Notes: a model not told the origin generated them from the letters alone. 64,000 nucleotides of DNA from Conyzicola nivalis (GCF_014639655.1 NZ_BMGB01000001.1:2202982-2266981), one strand, 5' to 3'; counted from the first letter of the stretch, positions 1 through 7,655 are shown. Numbers and translations are program-made.

Positions 1-305
1 AGCCGGTCGGTGCCGACGACCGACAGCGCGACGTGGTGAGTCACGCCGGCGGCCTTCTCGGCGGCGAGCAGATTGGTCGTCGAGGTGGTGAAGAAGTCCA
101 TAACTGCCCGCTCCTCGAACGACGGCGAGTTGGAGACGTCGATGACGACCTGGGCACCGGTGAGCACGTCGGCGAGACCCTCGCCGGTGAGGGTGTTCAC
201 GCCGGAGTTCGGCGAAGCCGAAACCGCTGCGTGGCCGTGCTCCGTGAGCTTGGCGATGGTTTTCGAACCGACAAGTCCTGTGCCGCCGATAACTACGATC
301 TTCAT
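1..305 (-). CDS. NAD(P)H-binding (NmrA/SDR-like) protein, 3' part outside window
   Basis: Only the first 101 codons are present; the rest lies beyond position 1. The N-terminus begins MKIVVIGGTGLVGSK, a Rossmann glycine motif (GGTGxxG), followed by DVSNSP and HHVALSVVGTDRL, which are typical of atypical short-chain dehydrogenases of the NmrA/NAD(P)H-binding family. It is clearly a paralogue of the gene at 1675-2457 (same motifs in the same order; about 60% identical by eye). The ATG at 303-305 has a GGAAGG Shine-Dalgarno 6 nt upstream. The gene sits 91 bp downstream of the sigma-factor gene set on the same strand and has its own ECF41-like promoter at 358-384. The substrate cannot be deduced. 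Confidence 0.85.
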   Translation of the reverse strand, partial: MKIVVIGGTGLVGSKTIAKLTEHGHAAVSASPNSGVNTLTGEGLADVLTGAQVVIDVSNSPSFEERAVMDFFTTSTTNLLAAEKAAGVTHHVALSVVGTDR

Positions 306-357
306 GATTGGCCTTCCGCTGATGTACCGAGCGGGGCCGCCCGGGTTCACCAGCTAA

Positions 358-384
358 GACAGGGCGCAGGCGCCATCTGTGACG
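358..384 (-). promoter_or_regulatory. ECF41-type promoter, copy 1
   Basis: On the minus strand the sequence reads CGTCACA-N16-TGTC. From memory, the consensus reported for ECF41 sigma factors is TGTCACA-N16-CGTC. The -10 block is followed by TTAGCTGGTGAACC, nearly identical to the sequence after the second copy at 2511-2537. It lies about 53 nt upstream of the ATG of the partial NAD(P)-binding gene, the same distance as in copy 2. The assignment to the SigJ-like factor at 777-1670 is inference. Confidence 0.6.
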
Positions 385-396
385 CTTCGCCGCCGA

Positions 397-780
397 TCAG
401 TCGGGCTGGTCGTTCCAGTGCCGCAGCTTGTCGCGGCCCAGGACTACCCAGATGGTGGTAACAAGGTCGCGGTCGACTCGCAGGCTGACGACGCCGGCGA
501 CCTCGCCTCCGCGGCGCAGCACGAGCGCCGACCGCCCGTTCACCTCGCGCTCGGTGGTCTCGGCCGCGTCCGGGTCGAGCAGGTGGCAGAGCGCGCGGGC
601 GACGTCGGCCGCTCCACGCACTGTGCGGGGTTCGGATGTCGCGGCGCCCCCTCCGTCGTCGGTGAGCATCGCGACATCCGCATGGAGCAGGTGTGCGACC
701 AACGCCGGCTCCCCCGTCTCGACGGCCAACCGCAACTCGCGCACCGTCATGTCGTGCCGGTCTCCCGACCCACCCGTCAC
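397..780 (-). CDS. SnoaL-like (NTF2-fold) small protein
   Basis: A protein of 127 residues if it starts at the GTG whose GTGA overlaps the stop of the sigma-factor gene (777-780), or 117 residues from the ATG at 748-750. I prefer the overlapping GTG because it gives translational coupling, but the ATG is not excluded. The body (LRLAVETGEPALVAHLLHAD, then VAML) resembles the SnoaL-like C-terminal domain of ECF41 sigma factors, so it may be a detached extra copy of that regulatory domain. It could bind a small ligand or modulate the sigma factor; no catalytic function can be assigned. Confidence 0.7.
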   Translation of the reverse strand: MTGGSGDRHDMTVRELRLAVETGEPALVAHLLHADVAMLTDDGGGAATSEPRTVRGAADVARALCHLLDPDAAETTEREVNGRSALVLRRGGEVAGVVSLRVDRDLVTTIWVVLGRDKLRHWNDQPD

Positions 781-1670
781 GAAGCCGCCTCGGCCATCGG
801 CCGCAGCTTGGCGGGGTTCATCAGCCAGAGCAACTGCTCGATCCCCGATTCGGAGGTCGTCGCGGCGACGATGGTGAACGGCACACCGTCGCGCGAGAGC
901 TCTACCGAAGGCCGGCCGTTGGCCTCGACCCAGCGCAGGTCGACGCCCGTCCAGAAGTGCGACGAGAACGCGGCCACGAACCTGGCGACGCGCTCGCGGC
1001 CGATGACCGGGATGCGCGCGGCGAGCTTTACCCCGCCGCCGTCGGAATAGCTGACCACGTCGGCCGCGAACAGCCTCTCGAGCACTGCCACGTCGCCGGA
1101 CTGCGCCGCGGTGAGGAACGCGCTGAGCAGCCGCCGGTGTTCGGGTCTCGGAGCCGGCCGGCGTCGCTCGGCCGCGAGATGCTGGCGCGCGCGGCTCACC
1201 AGTTTGCGGGCGCCCGGCACGGTGGATTGCACGATGTCGGCGATGAGCTCGTACGGGTAGTCGAACGCCTCGCGCAGAACGTACGACGCGCGCTCCGCCG
1301 GAGTCAGCTTCTCGAGCAGGAGGAGCACGGCATACTCGAGGGCCTCCCCGCGTTCGGCTCCGAGCTCGGGATCGGCGGTCGTGTCGATCGGGTCGGGCAG
1401 CCACGGGCCGATATACGTCTCGTGACGGGAACGGGCGGACTGGGCGAGGTTCATCGCGAGCCGCGTGGTGATCGTTGCGAGGAATGCCGGAGGATTCTCG
1501 ACGACGGTTCTGTCGGTGGACTGCCAACGCAGCCAGGTGTCCTGCACGATATCCTCGGCCTCCGAGACGCTGCCGAGCATGCGGTAGGCGATGCCGAAGA
1601 GGCGCGGACGAACCGTCGTGAAGGTCGACATCGCCAGCTCGAGGCCACCGCCCGCGTCGGTATCGTGCAC
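777..1670 (-). CDS. sigJ: ECF41-family RNA polymerase sigma factor (SigJ-like) with C-terminal SnoaL-like domain
   Basis: A 297-residue extracytoplasmic-function sigma factor. Sigma region 2 (about residues 15-85) contains FGIAYRMLGSVSEAEDIVQD and W-rich WLRWQS; region 4 (about 130-185) contains the LTPAERASYVLREAFDYPY helix-turn-helix. The remaining ~110 residues form a SnoaL/NTF2-like domain, which in ECF41 factors replaces a separate anti-sigma factor and tunes activity. The GTG start at 1668-1670 is preceded by GGAGGGATGA and lies 4 bp after the stop of the upstream NAD(P)-binding gene, so the two are co-translated. An ATG at 1629-1631 is an alternative. ECF41 genes are known to sit beside carboxymuconolactone decarboxylase, oxidoreductase or epimerase genes; here the neighbours are NAD(P)-binding proteins, which fits. 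Confidence 0.9.
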   Translation of the reverse strand: MHDTDAGGGLELAMSTFTTVRPRLFGIAYRMLGSVSEAEDIVQDTWLRWQSTDRTVVENPPAFLATITTRLAMNLAQSARSRHETYIGPWLPDPIDTTADPELGAERGEALEYAVLLLLEKLTPAERASYVLREAFDYPYELIADIVQSTVPGARKLVSRARQHLAAERRRPAPRPEHRRLLSAFLTAAQSGDVAVLERLFAADVVSYSDGGGVKLAARIPVIGRERVARFVAAFSSHFWTGVDLRWVEANGRPSVELSRDGVPFTIVAATTSESGIEQLLWLMNPAKLRPMAEAAS

Positions 1671-1674
1671 GCGC

Positions 1675-2457
1675 TCATCCCTCCGTCGTGATCAGATGCT
1701 GCCGCATCGCGGGGCCCTTCAACCAGTCTTCGAACCGGGTGGGCGTGATGACGACACCGGCACCCGGAAGCAGTTCGTCTTCGCCGAGGTTATTGCCGAA
1801 GTACCGCGCGAGCGGGTCGGCGACGACACTTCGGCTATCGCGCTGCGCCTCGAGTCTGCGCGCCACGAGGTCGTCGAGGGTGAACACGTCAGGACCGGCG
1901 AACTCGACGATGCCGTTCTCGGGAGCCCCGATCGCCACGTTCGCGACGGCCGAGGCCACGTCGTCGGCCGCCATCGGCTGCACCATCGCCCTCGACAGGC
2001 GCACATGCGCGCCGTGGGTGGCTTCGTCGGCGATGCTGCCCAGGAACTCGAAGAACTGGGTGGCGTGCACGATCGTGAACGGGGTGTTCGCCGCCTTGAT
2101 CAACTGCTCCTGTTCGAACTTTGCGCGGAAGTATCCGCGTTCCGATGCCGCGAGCCTGTCGGTGCCCACGACGGACAGCGCGACGTGGTGGCCGACACCG
2201 GCGGCCGCGCCGTACGTGAGCAGGTTCAGCGTCGAGGTTTCGAAGAACTCACGTGCGCCCTCCTCGTCGGTGTACGACGAGTTCGACACGTCGACGACGA
2301 CGTTCGCGCCGGACAGCGCGTCTTCGAGCCCCTCACCGGTGAACGAGTTGACTCCCGTGGCGCGAGCGGCCGCGACGACCGGGTGGCCGTGCCCCGCGAT
2401 TATCCGGACGACCCGGGCTCCGATGAGTCCGGTGCCCCCGACAACGACGACCTTCAT
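1675..2457 (-). CDS. NAD(P)H-binding (NmrA/SDR-like) oxidoreductase or epimerase
   Basis: 260 residues. The N-terminal Rossmann motif is VVGGTGLIGARVV; DVSNSSYTDEEGAREFFETS and GVGHHVALSVVGTDRL follow, then an ARYF/TPTRFEDWLKGP C-terminus. These mark the NmrA-like branch of the SDR superfamily; proteins of this type are usually annotated NAD(P)H-binding or SDR family and substrates are rarely known. It is the first gene of an operon with the sigma factor (4-bp gap) and SnoaL-like gene. The ATG at 2455-2457 has a strong GGGAGGGG ribosome site, and an ECF41-like promoter lies 54 nt upstream, which suggests positive autoregulation of the sigma factor. Confidence 0.88.
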   Translation of the reverse strand: MKVVVVGGTGLIGARVVRIIAGHGHPVVAAARATGVNSFTGEGLEDALSGANVVVDVSNSSYTDEEGAREFFETSTLNLLTYGAAAGVGHHVALSVVGTDRLAASERGYFRAKFEQEQLIKAANTPFTIVHATQFFEFLGSIADEATHGAHVRLSRAMVQPMAADDVASAVANVAIGAPENGIVEFAGPDVFTLDDLVARRLEAQRDSRSVVADPLARYFGNNLGEDELLPGAGVVITPTRFEDWLKGPAMRQHLITTEG

Positions 2458-2510
2458 GGTGAACCCCTCCCTGCACGCCGTCGGCCGGCATGCCAGCGGT
2501 CACCAGCTAT

Positions 2511-2537
2511 GACCGAGCAGGCGGGAGAAGTGTGACG
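2511..2537 (-). promoter_or_regulatory. ECF41-type promoter, copy 2
   Basis: Minus strand reads CGTCACA-N16-GGTC followed by ATAGCTGGTGACC. The -35 block, the 16-nt spacing and the sequence downstream of -10 match copy 1 at 358-384, although the spacers differ, as expected for two promoters read by one alternative sigma factor. It precedes the NAD(P)-binding gene that heads the sigma-factor operon. Confidence 0.6.
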
Positions 2538-2542
2538 GGCAA

Positions 2543-2761
2543 TTACCGGGAGGGCGGAGGCGTGGCATCCCCGGCGCGCGGCTCGCGTCCGCCGAGCAGC
2601 TTCCAGACGGCGACGCCGGCTCCGAGCAGCACGGCGAAGTCGTCGGTGAGTCCCAGCGGGCCGGTCAGCAGCTCGGGGATGACGTCGATCGGGGACATGC
2701 CGTAGACGAGTGCGGCGGCGGCGACCAGTACGGCGGAGATTACCTTGCGATTGCGTCCCAT
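2543..2761 (-). CDS. DUF1232 (YkvA-like) small membrane protein
   Basis: 72 residues. The core SAVLVAAAALVYGMSPIDVIPE followed by LGLTDDFAVLLGAGVAVW is the DUF1232 signature (the SPIDLIPD-type motif next to LGYLDD). It probably has one or two membrane-associated helices; the family's function is unknown. The ATG at 2759-2761 lies 6 nt after a TACTCT -10 hexamer (2768-2773, minus strand), so the mRNA is probably leaderless. The C-terminus is short and charged. It stands alone between the sigma-factor operon and the MerR gene, with about 45 bp on the downstream side. Confidence 0.8.
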   Translation of the reverse strand: MGRNRKVISAVLVAAAALVYGMSPIDVIPELLTGPLGLTDDFAVLLGAGVAVWKLLGGREPRAGDATPPPSR

Positions 2762-2805
2762 GCGAACAGAGTACGCACGGGGTCGCTGTGAAAGAACCCC
2801 CTCGG

Positions 2806-3426
2806 TCACCCGAGCGGCCGCGGCCCGAAGCGCTGATACGAGGCGCTCTGCTGGGCGAGGCGTCGAAGCGCGAGCAGCAGCGGCTCGACGAGAACGGTGC
2901 CGAGCACGACGTAGCGCACGGCCGACTCGGCGGAGTCCGTCGGCACGCCCGCGATCTCGGCGTCGGCCACCTCGTGCATGGCGGCCGCGTACGTCTCCAG
3001 CACCCCCTCGGGCAGGTCGAAACCCGCGGACCGCACCCCCTCGAGTGCTTCCGCCACCGCCGCCTTGCCGACGTCGTCGCATCCGTCTGTTCCCCATCCC
3101 CACCGCTCGAGCATCGCGTCTACCGCGCTCGTGTCCGTGGCCTGCGCGACAGGTTTCGCCAAGGCGTGGTGTGCGACGCCGAGCAGATCGTGGCCGGACT
3201 CGGGCGGCGAATCGACCCCGTCGAGCAGCTCGCGCACGGCGGAGATGCTCAGACCCGCGCCGCCGACGAGGGCGCGGATGAGGCGCAGCCGGCGGACGTG
3301 CGTCTCGTCATAGCGGGCCTGGGTGGGCGAGGTGAGCCGGCCGTCGTGCAGCAGACCCTCGCGCAGGTAGTACTTGATCGTGGCGACGGGCACCTCGGTC
3401 GCGGCCGCGAGTTGGGATATTCGCAC
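2806..3426 (-). CDS. MerR-family transcriptional regulator
   Basis: 206 residues. An N-terminal winged helix-turn-helix (ISQLAAATEVPVATIKYYLR, then EGLL) is followed by the MerR dimerisation region and a C-terminal helical effector domain with no obvious cysteine metal site. I chose the GTG at 3424-3426 because a perfect AAGGAG lies 6 nt upstream; the ATG further upstream at 3462 lacks such a site and would add 12 residues of no family resemblance. It is divergent from the DUF4188 gene at 3500, with a 73-bp shared region, so it probably controls that gene and itself. The inducer is unknown. Confidence 0.85.
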   Translation of the reverse strand: MRISQLAAATEVPVATIKYYLREGLLHDGRLTSPTQARYDETHVRRLRLIRALVGGAGLSISAVRELLDGVDSPPESGHDLLGVAHHALAKPVAQATDTSAVDAMLERWGWGTDGCDDVGKAAVAEALEGVRSAGFDLPEGVLETYAAAMHEVADAEIAGVPTDSAESAVRYVVLGTVLVEPLLLALRRLAQQSASYQRFGPRPLG

Positions 3427-3436
3427 TAGATACTCC

Positions 3437-3468
3437 TTGACATAGATAGCGCCACTCTCCATTATTAG
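3437..3468 (+). promoter_or_regulatory. Possible MerR-type promoter for the DUF4188 gene
   Basis: A TTGACA at 3437-3442 is followed, after 19 or 20 bp, by TTATTA/TATTAG. A stretched spacer is the geometry recognised by MerR activators. GATAGC (3445-3450) and GCTATC (3477-3482) form a widely spaced inverted repeat. No tight palindrome lies inside the spacer, so the assignment is tentative. Confidence 0.35.
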
Positions 3469-3499
3469 CGTGTACGGCTATCCAATCGGAGGTTCCACC

Positions 3500-3994
3500 A
3501 TGTCACAGGTTCAGACCGGGCGCATGACGCACCGCTACGACGGCGAGCTGGTGGTCTTCCTCATCGGGATGCGATTCAACCGGCCCTGGCGGGTCAACAA
3601 GTGGCTGCCCGCCTTCCTCGCGATGCCGCGCATGCTGGCCGAGCTATCGAAAGACCCGGACTCGGGTCTTATGGGCTTCCGCCTCAGCTTCAGTGGCGAC
3701 GGGCCCCTCATCGTGCAGTACTGGAACTCGCGCGAGAAGCTCTACGACTACGCGAGCGCGCCCTCCGCCGAGCACCGCCCGGCCTGGACGGCCTTCAACC
3801 AGCGCGCCCGCAAGGCGGCGGGCGCGGTCGGCATCTGGCACGAGACCTACCAGGTCGACCGCGCCGAAACGATGTACGTCGGCATGCCCGCGATCGGCTT
3901 GGCCCGCGCGACGCAGGCCGTGCCGGTGGGCAAGCGGGCGGACCGGGCCGCACAGCGGATGGCCGAGGGGCGCACGCGGCAGAGCGACGGATAG
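3500..3994 (+). CDS. DUF4188 domain protein
   Basis: 164 residues. Features such as RYDGELVVFLIGMRFNRPWR near the N-terminus, GLMGFRLSFSGDGPLIVQYW in the middle, and IWHETYQV near the end match DUF4188, a dimeric alpha/beta-barrel-like family related to monooxygenase-fold proteins. The ATG at 3500 was chosen because GGAGG lies 7 nt upstream; an in-frame start at 3470 would lack one. It is divergent from the MerR regulator and presumably its target. Its biochemical role is not known. Its last 17 bases before the stop are shared with the methyltransferase gene at 5404-6018. Confidence 0.8.
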   Translation: MSQVQTGRMTHRYDGELVVFLIGMRFNRPWRVNKWLPAFLAMPRMLAELSKDPDSGLMGFRLSFSGDGPLIVQYWNSREKLYDYASAPSAEHRPAWTAFNQRARKAAGAVGIWHETYQVDRAETMYVGMPAIGLARATQAVPVGKRADRAAQRMAEGRTRQSDG

Positions 3995-4002
3995 GACGAC
4001 CG

Positions 4003-5145
4003 TCACCCCGGGTATGCCGCCCCCAAGAACCACCGGGGGTCGCCGAGGTAGTCGACCCGTTTGTAGCCGGACCGGTTGAGCGCGAGCTGGCCGGTGCCGG
4101 TCGCGAGTGGCGCGGTCAGGGCCGCGGTGAGTGGTGACTCGAGGTCGGCGGTGCGGATGACGGCGTAGACGTCGCGCGTGAAGACGCCGCGCTGCGTGCC
4201 GGGCGGATACGCCCCTCGCCCGAACAGCGGTCCCGGCATGAGGGGAGGCTGATCGGGGTTGTAGCGGTCGTCGATGGGGCGTTCGCCGTTGATCTTCAAC
4301 AGCGTGTGCACGTCGACGGTCATCGTGCGGTTCACCATGTTGTTCTTCTGCGCGATCCACTGCGACGCGAGGAACGGGATGATCTGCCCCTGCACGCTCA
4401 GCACCCTCGCGTCGTTCTGGGGCGTTGTCGAGCTCCCGCGGACGCACGCGCCGGGTTCCGTCACACCGATGGCGCGGAGGAAGAAGGCGCGCACGTCCGT
4501 CCCCGGCGCGGGCAGTTGCGGGCGCAGCTGCTGGAGGATGTAGGCCCCGTCGTCGTAGACCACCACGGCGTTCGTGCCGAAGACCGACGTGCGGACATTG
4601 CCCGCCGACGTGCAGGTGTAGATCGCGGTGAGCTCCTCCCGCGTGAGGTTGTCGAGCCCGGGCACCAATCGGAAGCCGGCGACACTTACGGCATCGCGCC
4701 CGATCGGCAGGTAGGTTACGACGTCGTCGGCGACGCCCGCGATGTTCACCGGACGGTTCGCGGAACGCACGAAGTCGACCTGTTCCGGGTAGTCACGGAG
4801 CGCCGCGAATCCCGCCGCCTCGCTGGTCGGGCGCGGGATCGGCGTCGCGCCCGGATTTGTGACGATCGTGGGGCTGCCGGTGGGGTCGAAGGATGCGACA
4901 TCCGGAGCCTGGGGCGCACCGGCGGCGATGTTCGCGCGGCCGTTGGACAGCACGTCCCAGAGGACGGATGTGGATGCGGCGCCCACCCCCGCGTATTGGC
5001 GTGCGCCCGGCTCCCACGGGTCGGCGCTCGCGGGCGGTGGGACCGCGAGCGCGAGGGCCGCTGCCGCCACCGAGGCGAGGAGCACTCTGGCGAGGCGGGA
5101 ACGTCTGCTTCGGCCTGTGTTGTTCACTGATTGGCGGCTGGACAT
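4003..5145 (-). CDS. Secreted substrate-binding-like protein (PstS/PBP-like)
   Basis: 380 residues. A Sec signal peptide is visible (twin-Arg-free basic stretch RRSRLARVLLASVAAAALAL, then PPPASAD, with cleavage likely after ASA near residue 42). The mature part starts DPWEPGARQYAGVGAASTS, reminiscent of phosphate-binding-type periplasmic proteins, and has LTREELTAIYTC and Cys pairs that could form disulfides. No lipobox is seen, so it is probably exported rather than lipid-anchored. There is no ABC permease or ATPase beside it, so it may be an orphan binding or surface protein. The ATG at 5143-5145 follows GGGGG about 7 nt upstream. Confidence 0.65.
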   Translation of the reverse strand: MSSRQSVNNTGRSRRSRLARVLLASVAAAALALAVPPPASADPWEPGARQYAGVGAASTSVLWDVLSNGRANIAAGAPQAPDVASFDPTGSPTIVTNPGATPIPRPTSEAAGFAALRDYPEQVDFVRSANRPVNIAGVADDVVTYLPIGRDAVSVAGFRLVPGLDNLTREELTAIYTCTSAGNVRTSVFGTNAVVVYDDGAYILQQLRPQLPAPGTDVRAFFLRAIGVTEPGACVRGSSTTPQNDARVLSVQGQIIPFLASQWIAQKNNMVNRTMTVDVHTLLKINGERPIDDRYNPDQPPLMPGPLFGRGAYPPGTQRGVFTRDVYAVIRTADLESPLTAALTAPLATGTGQLALNRSGYKRVDYLGDPRWFLGAAYPG

Positions 5146-5403
5146 TGGGCACCCCCGATTTGCGGACGCCGGCCGTCGGGGTGCCGCCGGGCGTCTCCAC
5201 GGCGGGCCTGACATGCCGCCGACTGCTCTGAGCTTCGCGCATCAGGGCAACGTTGTCGAGGAGGACAAACGGTGGAGGACACCCCCTGTACCCCTCCCCC
5301 AAGCTCGCACGTTTCTCTCCCAGCATGCCCCCGCAGAGATCCGATGCCCGCAAGACGACCGTCTTACGGGCGCCTCGTTTTCGGCCTGCCTAGACTCGAT
5401 GAA

Positions 5404-6018
5404 ATGGCCATCGAAGCAAGTCGCGCCGCATACTCTCGCAGGGCGACGGAGTACATAGAAATTTTGGGTTCGATGGATTCGGTTCATCCGTCCGATCTGC
5501 AGATCGTATCCACATGGGCTAACACCGTCGAAGGAGACCTCATCGATGCGGGGTGCGGTCCGGGACATTGGACGAACTTCCTGGCCACGCAGGGCTTGAC
5601 CGCTCGGGGCATCGATCAGGTACCCGAGTTCATCGCTCACGCCAGGCGCACCTTTCCCACAGCCGAGTTCGCCTCCGGAAGTCTCGATTCCCTCGAAGCG
5701 GATTCCGGTTCGGTCGGCGGGATTCTTGCGTGGTACTCGTTGATCCATTACGAGCCGAGCGCGATCCAGACTCCCTTGCGAGAGTTCAACCGCGTGCTCA
5801 AGCCAGCGGGCACGCTGCTCATCGGTTTCTTCGCGGGCTCGGTGGTCGATGAATTCGCTCACGCTGTGACGCCGGCATACCGGTGGACCGTCGACGCAAT
5901 CAGCTCCGAACTGGAACACGCTGGCTTCGACGTTCTCGAGTCGCACGTGCGAAGAACCGCCAACCAGCGCCCCCAAGCGACGCTCATAGCCCGGCGCGCG
6001 CGGCAGAGCGACGGATGA
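5404..6018 (+). CDS. Class I SAM-dependent methyltransferase
   Basis: 204 residues. Motif I is LIDAGCGPGHWTNFL, followed by the acidic GIDQVPEFI (ribose-binding strand end) and GSLDSLEADSGSVGGILAWY, then LREFNRVLKPAGTLLIGFF (post-I motifs) typical of Methyltransf_11/25 proteins; the substrate is unknown. The start ATG at 5404 sits 7 nt after a TAGACT -10 (5391-5396), so it is predicted leaderless; a longer upstream reading frame exists but shows no family resemblance. The gene is visibly lower in G+C than its neighbours, which could mean acquisition by transfer. A short palindrome (AAGACG-AC-CGTCTT, 5352-5365) lies upstream. Confidence 0.85.
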   Translation: MAIEASRAAYSRRATEYIEILGSMDSVHPSDLQIVSTWANTVEGDLIDAGCGPGHWTNFLATQGLTARGIDQVPEFIAHARRTFPTAEFASGSLDSLEADSGSVGGILAWYSLIHYEPSAIQTPLREFNRVLKPAGTLLIGFFAGSVVDEFAHAVTPAYRWTVDAISSELEHAGFDVLESHVRRTANQRPQATLIARRARQSDG

Positions 6019-6035
6019 CACTGCTGCCGCAGCTC

Positions 6036-6065
6036 TTGACATGCAAGCGACTACTTGCCTATTGT
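6036..6065 (+). promoter_or_regulatory. Sigma-70 promoter of the ArsR/VOC operon
   Basis: TTGACA (6036-6041) and TATTGT (6060-6065) separated by 18 bp. The GTG of the ArsR-type gene begins 7 nt after the -10, so transcription should start at or next to the start codon. Confidence 0.6.
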
Positions 6066-6072
6066 TCCTGGT

Positions 6073-6354
6073 GTGACGGACGTCTACAGGGCACTTGCCG
6101 ACGAGACGCGACGCGCGCTGCTCGACGAACTCGTTCAGCGCGACGAGCAGACGCTGTTCGAGCTGTGCTCCAAGTTGGCGATGAACCACAACCTGACGCC
6201 GTCGCGCCAGGCGGTGTCGCAGCACCTCGACGTTCTCGAGACCGCCGGGCTGGTTCGCACCGAACGGCGCGGCCGCTACAAGTTCCACACCATCGACACC
6301 GCCCCGCTCGCGGAGATCGCCGAGCGGTGGCCCCGAGGAAAGGCGCAATCGTGA
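6073..6354 (+). CDS. ArsR-family winged-helix repressor
   Basis: 93 residues. DVYRALADETRRALLDELV opens the fold and SRQAVSQHLDVLETAGLVRT is the recognition helix and wing, followed by RRGRYKFHTI. No Cys metal-binding motif is present, so this is a non-metal ArsR member of the kind often paired with glyoxalase-like or AHSA1 proteins. Translation is predicted to start at the GTG at 6073, 7 nt after the -10 box, with no Shine-Dalgarno. The stop overlaps the GTG of the next gene (GTGA, 6351-6354), so the two are co-translated and the repressor probably controls its own operon. Confidence 0.85.
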   Translation: MTDVYRALADETRRALLDELVQRDEQTLFELCSKLAMNHNLTPSRQAVSQHLDVLETAGLVRTERRGRYKFHTIDTAPLAEIAERWPRGKAQS

Positions 6355-6740
6355 AACTCCACACCGTCAGCATCTTCGTCGACGACCAGCAGCGTGCCGT
6401 CGAGTTCTACACCGGTCGACTCGGTTTCGCCGTCTCCGCCGACATCCCGATGGGCGAACACCGTTGGCTCACGATCGTCGACCCCGAACGGCCAGACGGA
6501 ACCCAGCTCTCGCTCGAACCGAAGGACCACCCCGCCGTCGGCCCTTTCACCGAGGCCCTCGCCACCGACGGCATTCCGTTCTGCGTGCTCGGCGTCGATG
6601 ATGTGCAGGCCGAGTACGACCGGCTGACCGCGCTCGGCGAGACCTTCACTCAGCCGCCGACGGCGATGGGCCCGGTGATCATCGCGACCCTCGACGACAC
6701 CTGCGGCAATCTGCTGCAGCTCGCGCAGTTCACCGGCTGA
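6351..6740 (+). CDS. VOC (glyoxalase/bleomycin-resistance) superfamily protein
   Basis: 129 residues. Starts KLHTVSIFVDDQQRAVEFYT with the first metal-side His (H4), followed by paired beta-alpha-beta-beta-beta modules ending DDTCGNLLQLAQF, which holds the usual Glu/Gln-type metal position region. Family members include glyoxalases, dioxygenases and antibiotic-binding proteins; the substrate is not deducible. The GTG overlaps the ArsR stop, and AGGAAAGG lies upstream. The 3' end overlaps the convergent membrane methyltransferase gene by 11 bp. Confidence 0.85.
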   Translation: MKLHTVSIFVDDQQRAVEFYTGRLGFAVSADIPMGEHRWLTIVDPERPDGTQLSLEPKDHPAVGPFTEALATDGIPFCVLGVDDVQAEYDRLTALGETFTQPPTAMGPVIIATLDDTCGNLLQLAQFTG

Positions 6741-7623
6741 TAGCCGGAACCCAGCACCGCACAGTGTCGCGGTAGCGGCGGAAGTCGTCGCCGAACCGCT
6801 TCTCGAGGTCGGCCTCCTCGTGCGGGCGGATGGCGTGATTCCAGAGCACGGCCCCGAGCACACCGTAGGCGACGACCAGCCACGACGAGAGAAGGAGTCC
6901 GACGGCCGCGCCCTGCAGGAAGCCGGCGACCGCCATGGGATTGCGGATGAACCGGTAGGGACCGGCTATCACGAGCCGGTTCGCCATCGCCGCGGGTAAC
7001 GGCGTTCCGTTGCCGACGACCGACATCGTGACGCCCGACCAGAGGCCCAGCCCGCTCGCGAGCACGAGCACGACCGCGCCGACGACGGGCACGAAGGACG
7101 GAAATGGCAGTGTCACCGACCAGCGGTTCTCGAGAGACGTGATCACGAGCGGCACGACCACGAGGAAGAACCCCCAGAACACCACTATCTGAGCGCCGGT
7201 CGAAACCAGGTGCGCGGCGGCGATCCTGCGCGGCAGCGCGGGCCGAAACGAGAACGGTCCGGCGATGAGCCACGCGGTGGGCACCCGCCCGGTGAGCACG
7301 AGACACAGCGCGAGCACGGAGGCGACGGCGGCCGTCGCCATCACGAGCGCGCCCCATCCCGCCTCGGTCGTGACCGTGGCGTAGACGGCGAGCGCGATCG
7401 CGACCACGAGCGTCCACCCCGTCGCGACCCAGACGGCCGGCCGTACGCCCGATGCCGCGAGCGCCGAACCGACGACGAACAGCGGGATATCGGCCGCCGC
7501 GACCGCGACCGGGTCTAGGCCGCCGAGGGTCACCTCCCGAACGAACGGCGAGACCGCCACCGCGATCCACCACGCGGCGCCGGCGGCGGCCTGCACCCCG
7601 AAGTAGATGCGGCCCCAGAGCAT
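6730..7623 (-). CDS. Integral membrane methyltransferase-like protein (isoprenylcysteine carboxyl methyltransferase/PEMT family)
   Basis: 297 residues with about seven hydrophobic segments. The C-terminal part carries the family hallmarks GPYRFIRNPMAVAGF and HEEADLEKRFGDDFRRYRD followed by RCWVP; the first binds S-adenosylmethionine in ICMT/NnrU-like proteins, and the Glu-rich motif is conserved. The N-terminal half is a further membrane domain. Substrate unknown; lipid or small-molecule methylation is the usual guess. It is convergent with the VOC gene, overlapping by 11 bp, and divergent from the hydrolase at 7690. Confidence 0.8.
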   Translation of the reverse strand: MLWGRIYFGVQAAAGAAWWIAVAVSPFVREVTLGGLDPVAVAAADIPLFVVGSALAASGVRPAVWVATGWTLVVAIALAVYATVTTEAGWGALVMATAAVASVLALCLVLTGRVPTAWLIAGPFSFRPALPRRIAAAHLVSTGAQIVVFWGFFLVVVPLVITSLENRWSVTLPFPSFVPVVGAVVLVLASGLGLWSGVTMSVVGNGTPLPAAMANRLVIAGPYRFIRNPMAVAGFLQGAAVGLLLSSWLVVAYGVLGAVLWNHAIRPHEEADLEKRFGDDFRRYRDTVRCWVPAISR

Positions 7624-7655
7624 GCCCGAAGACTAGCAGCGGCAAGTCAACCGCC

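Noticed and set aside
5146..5403. A gene in the 258-bp gap before the methyltransferase
   Set aside because: Open frames here lack family resemblance and ribosome sites; the region holds the methyltransferase promoter and a short palindrome only.
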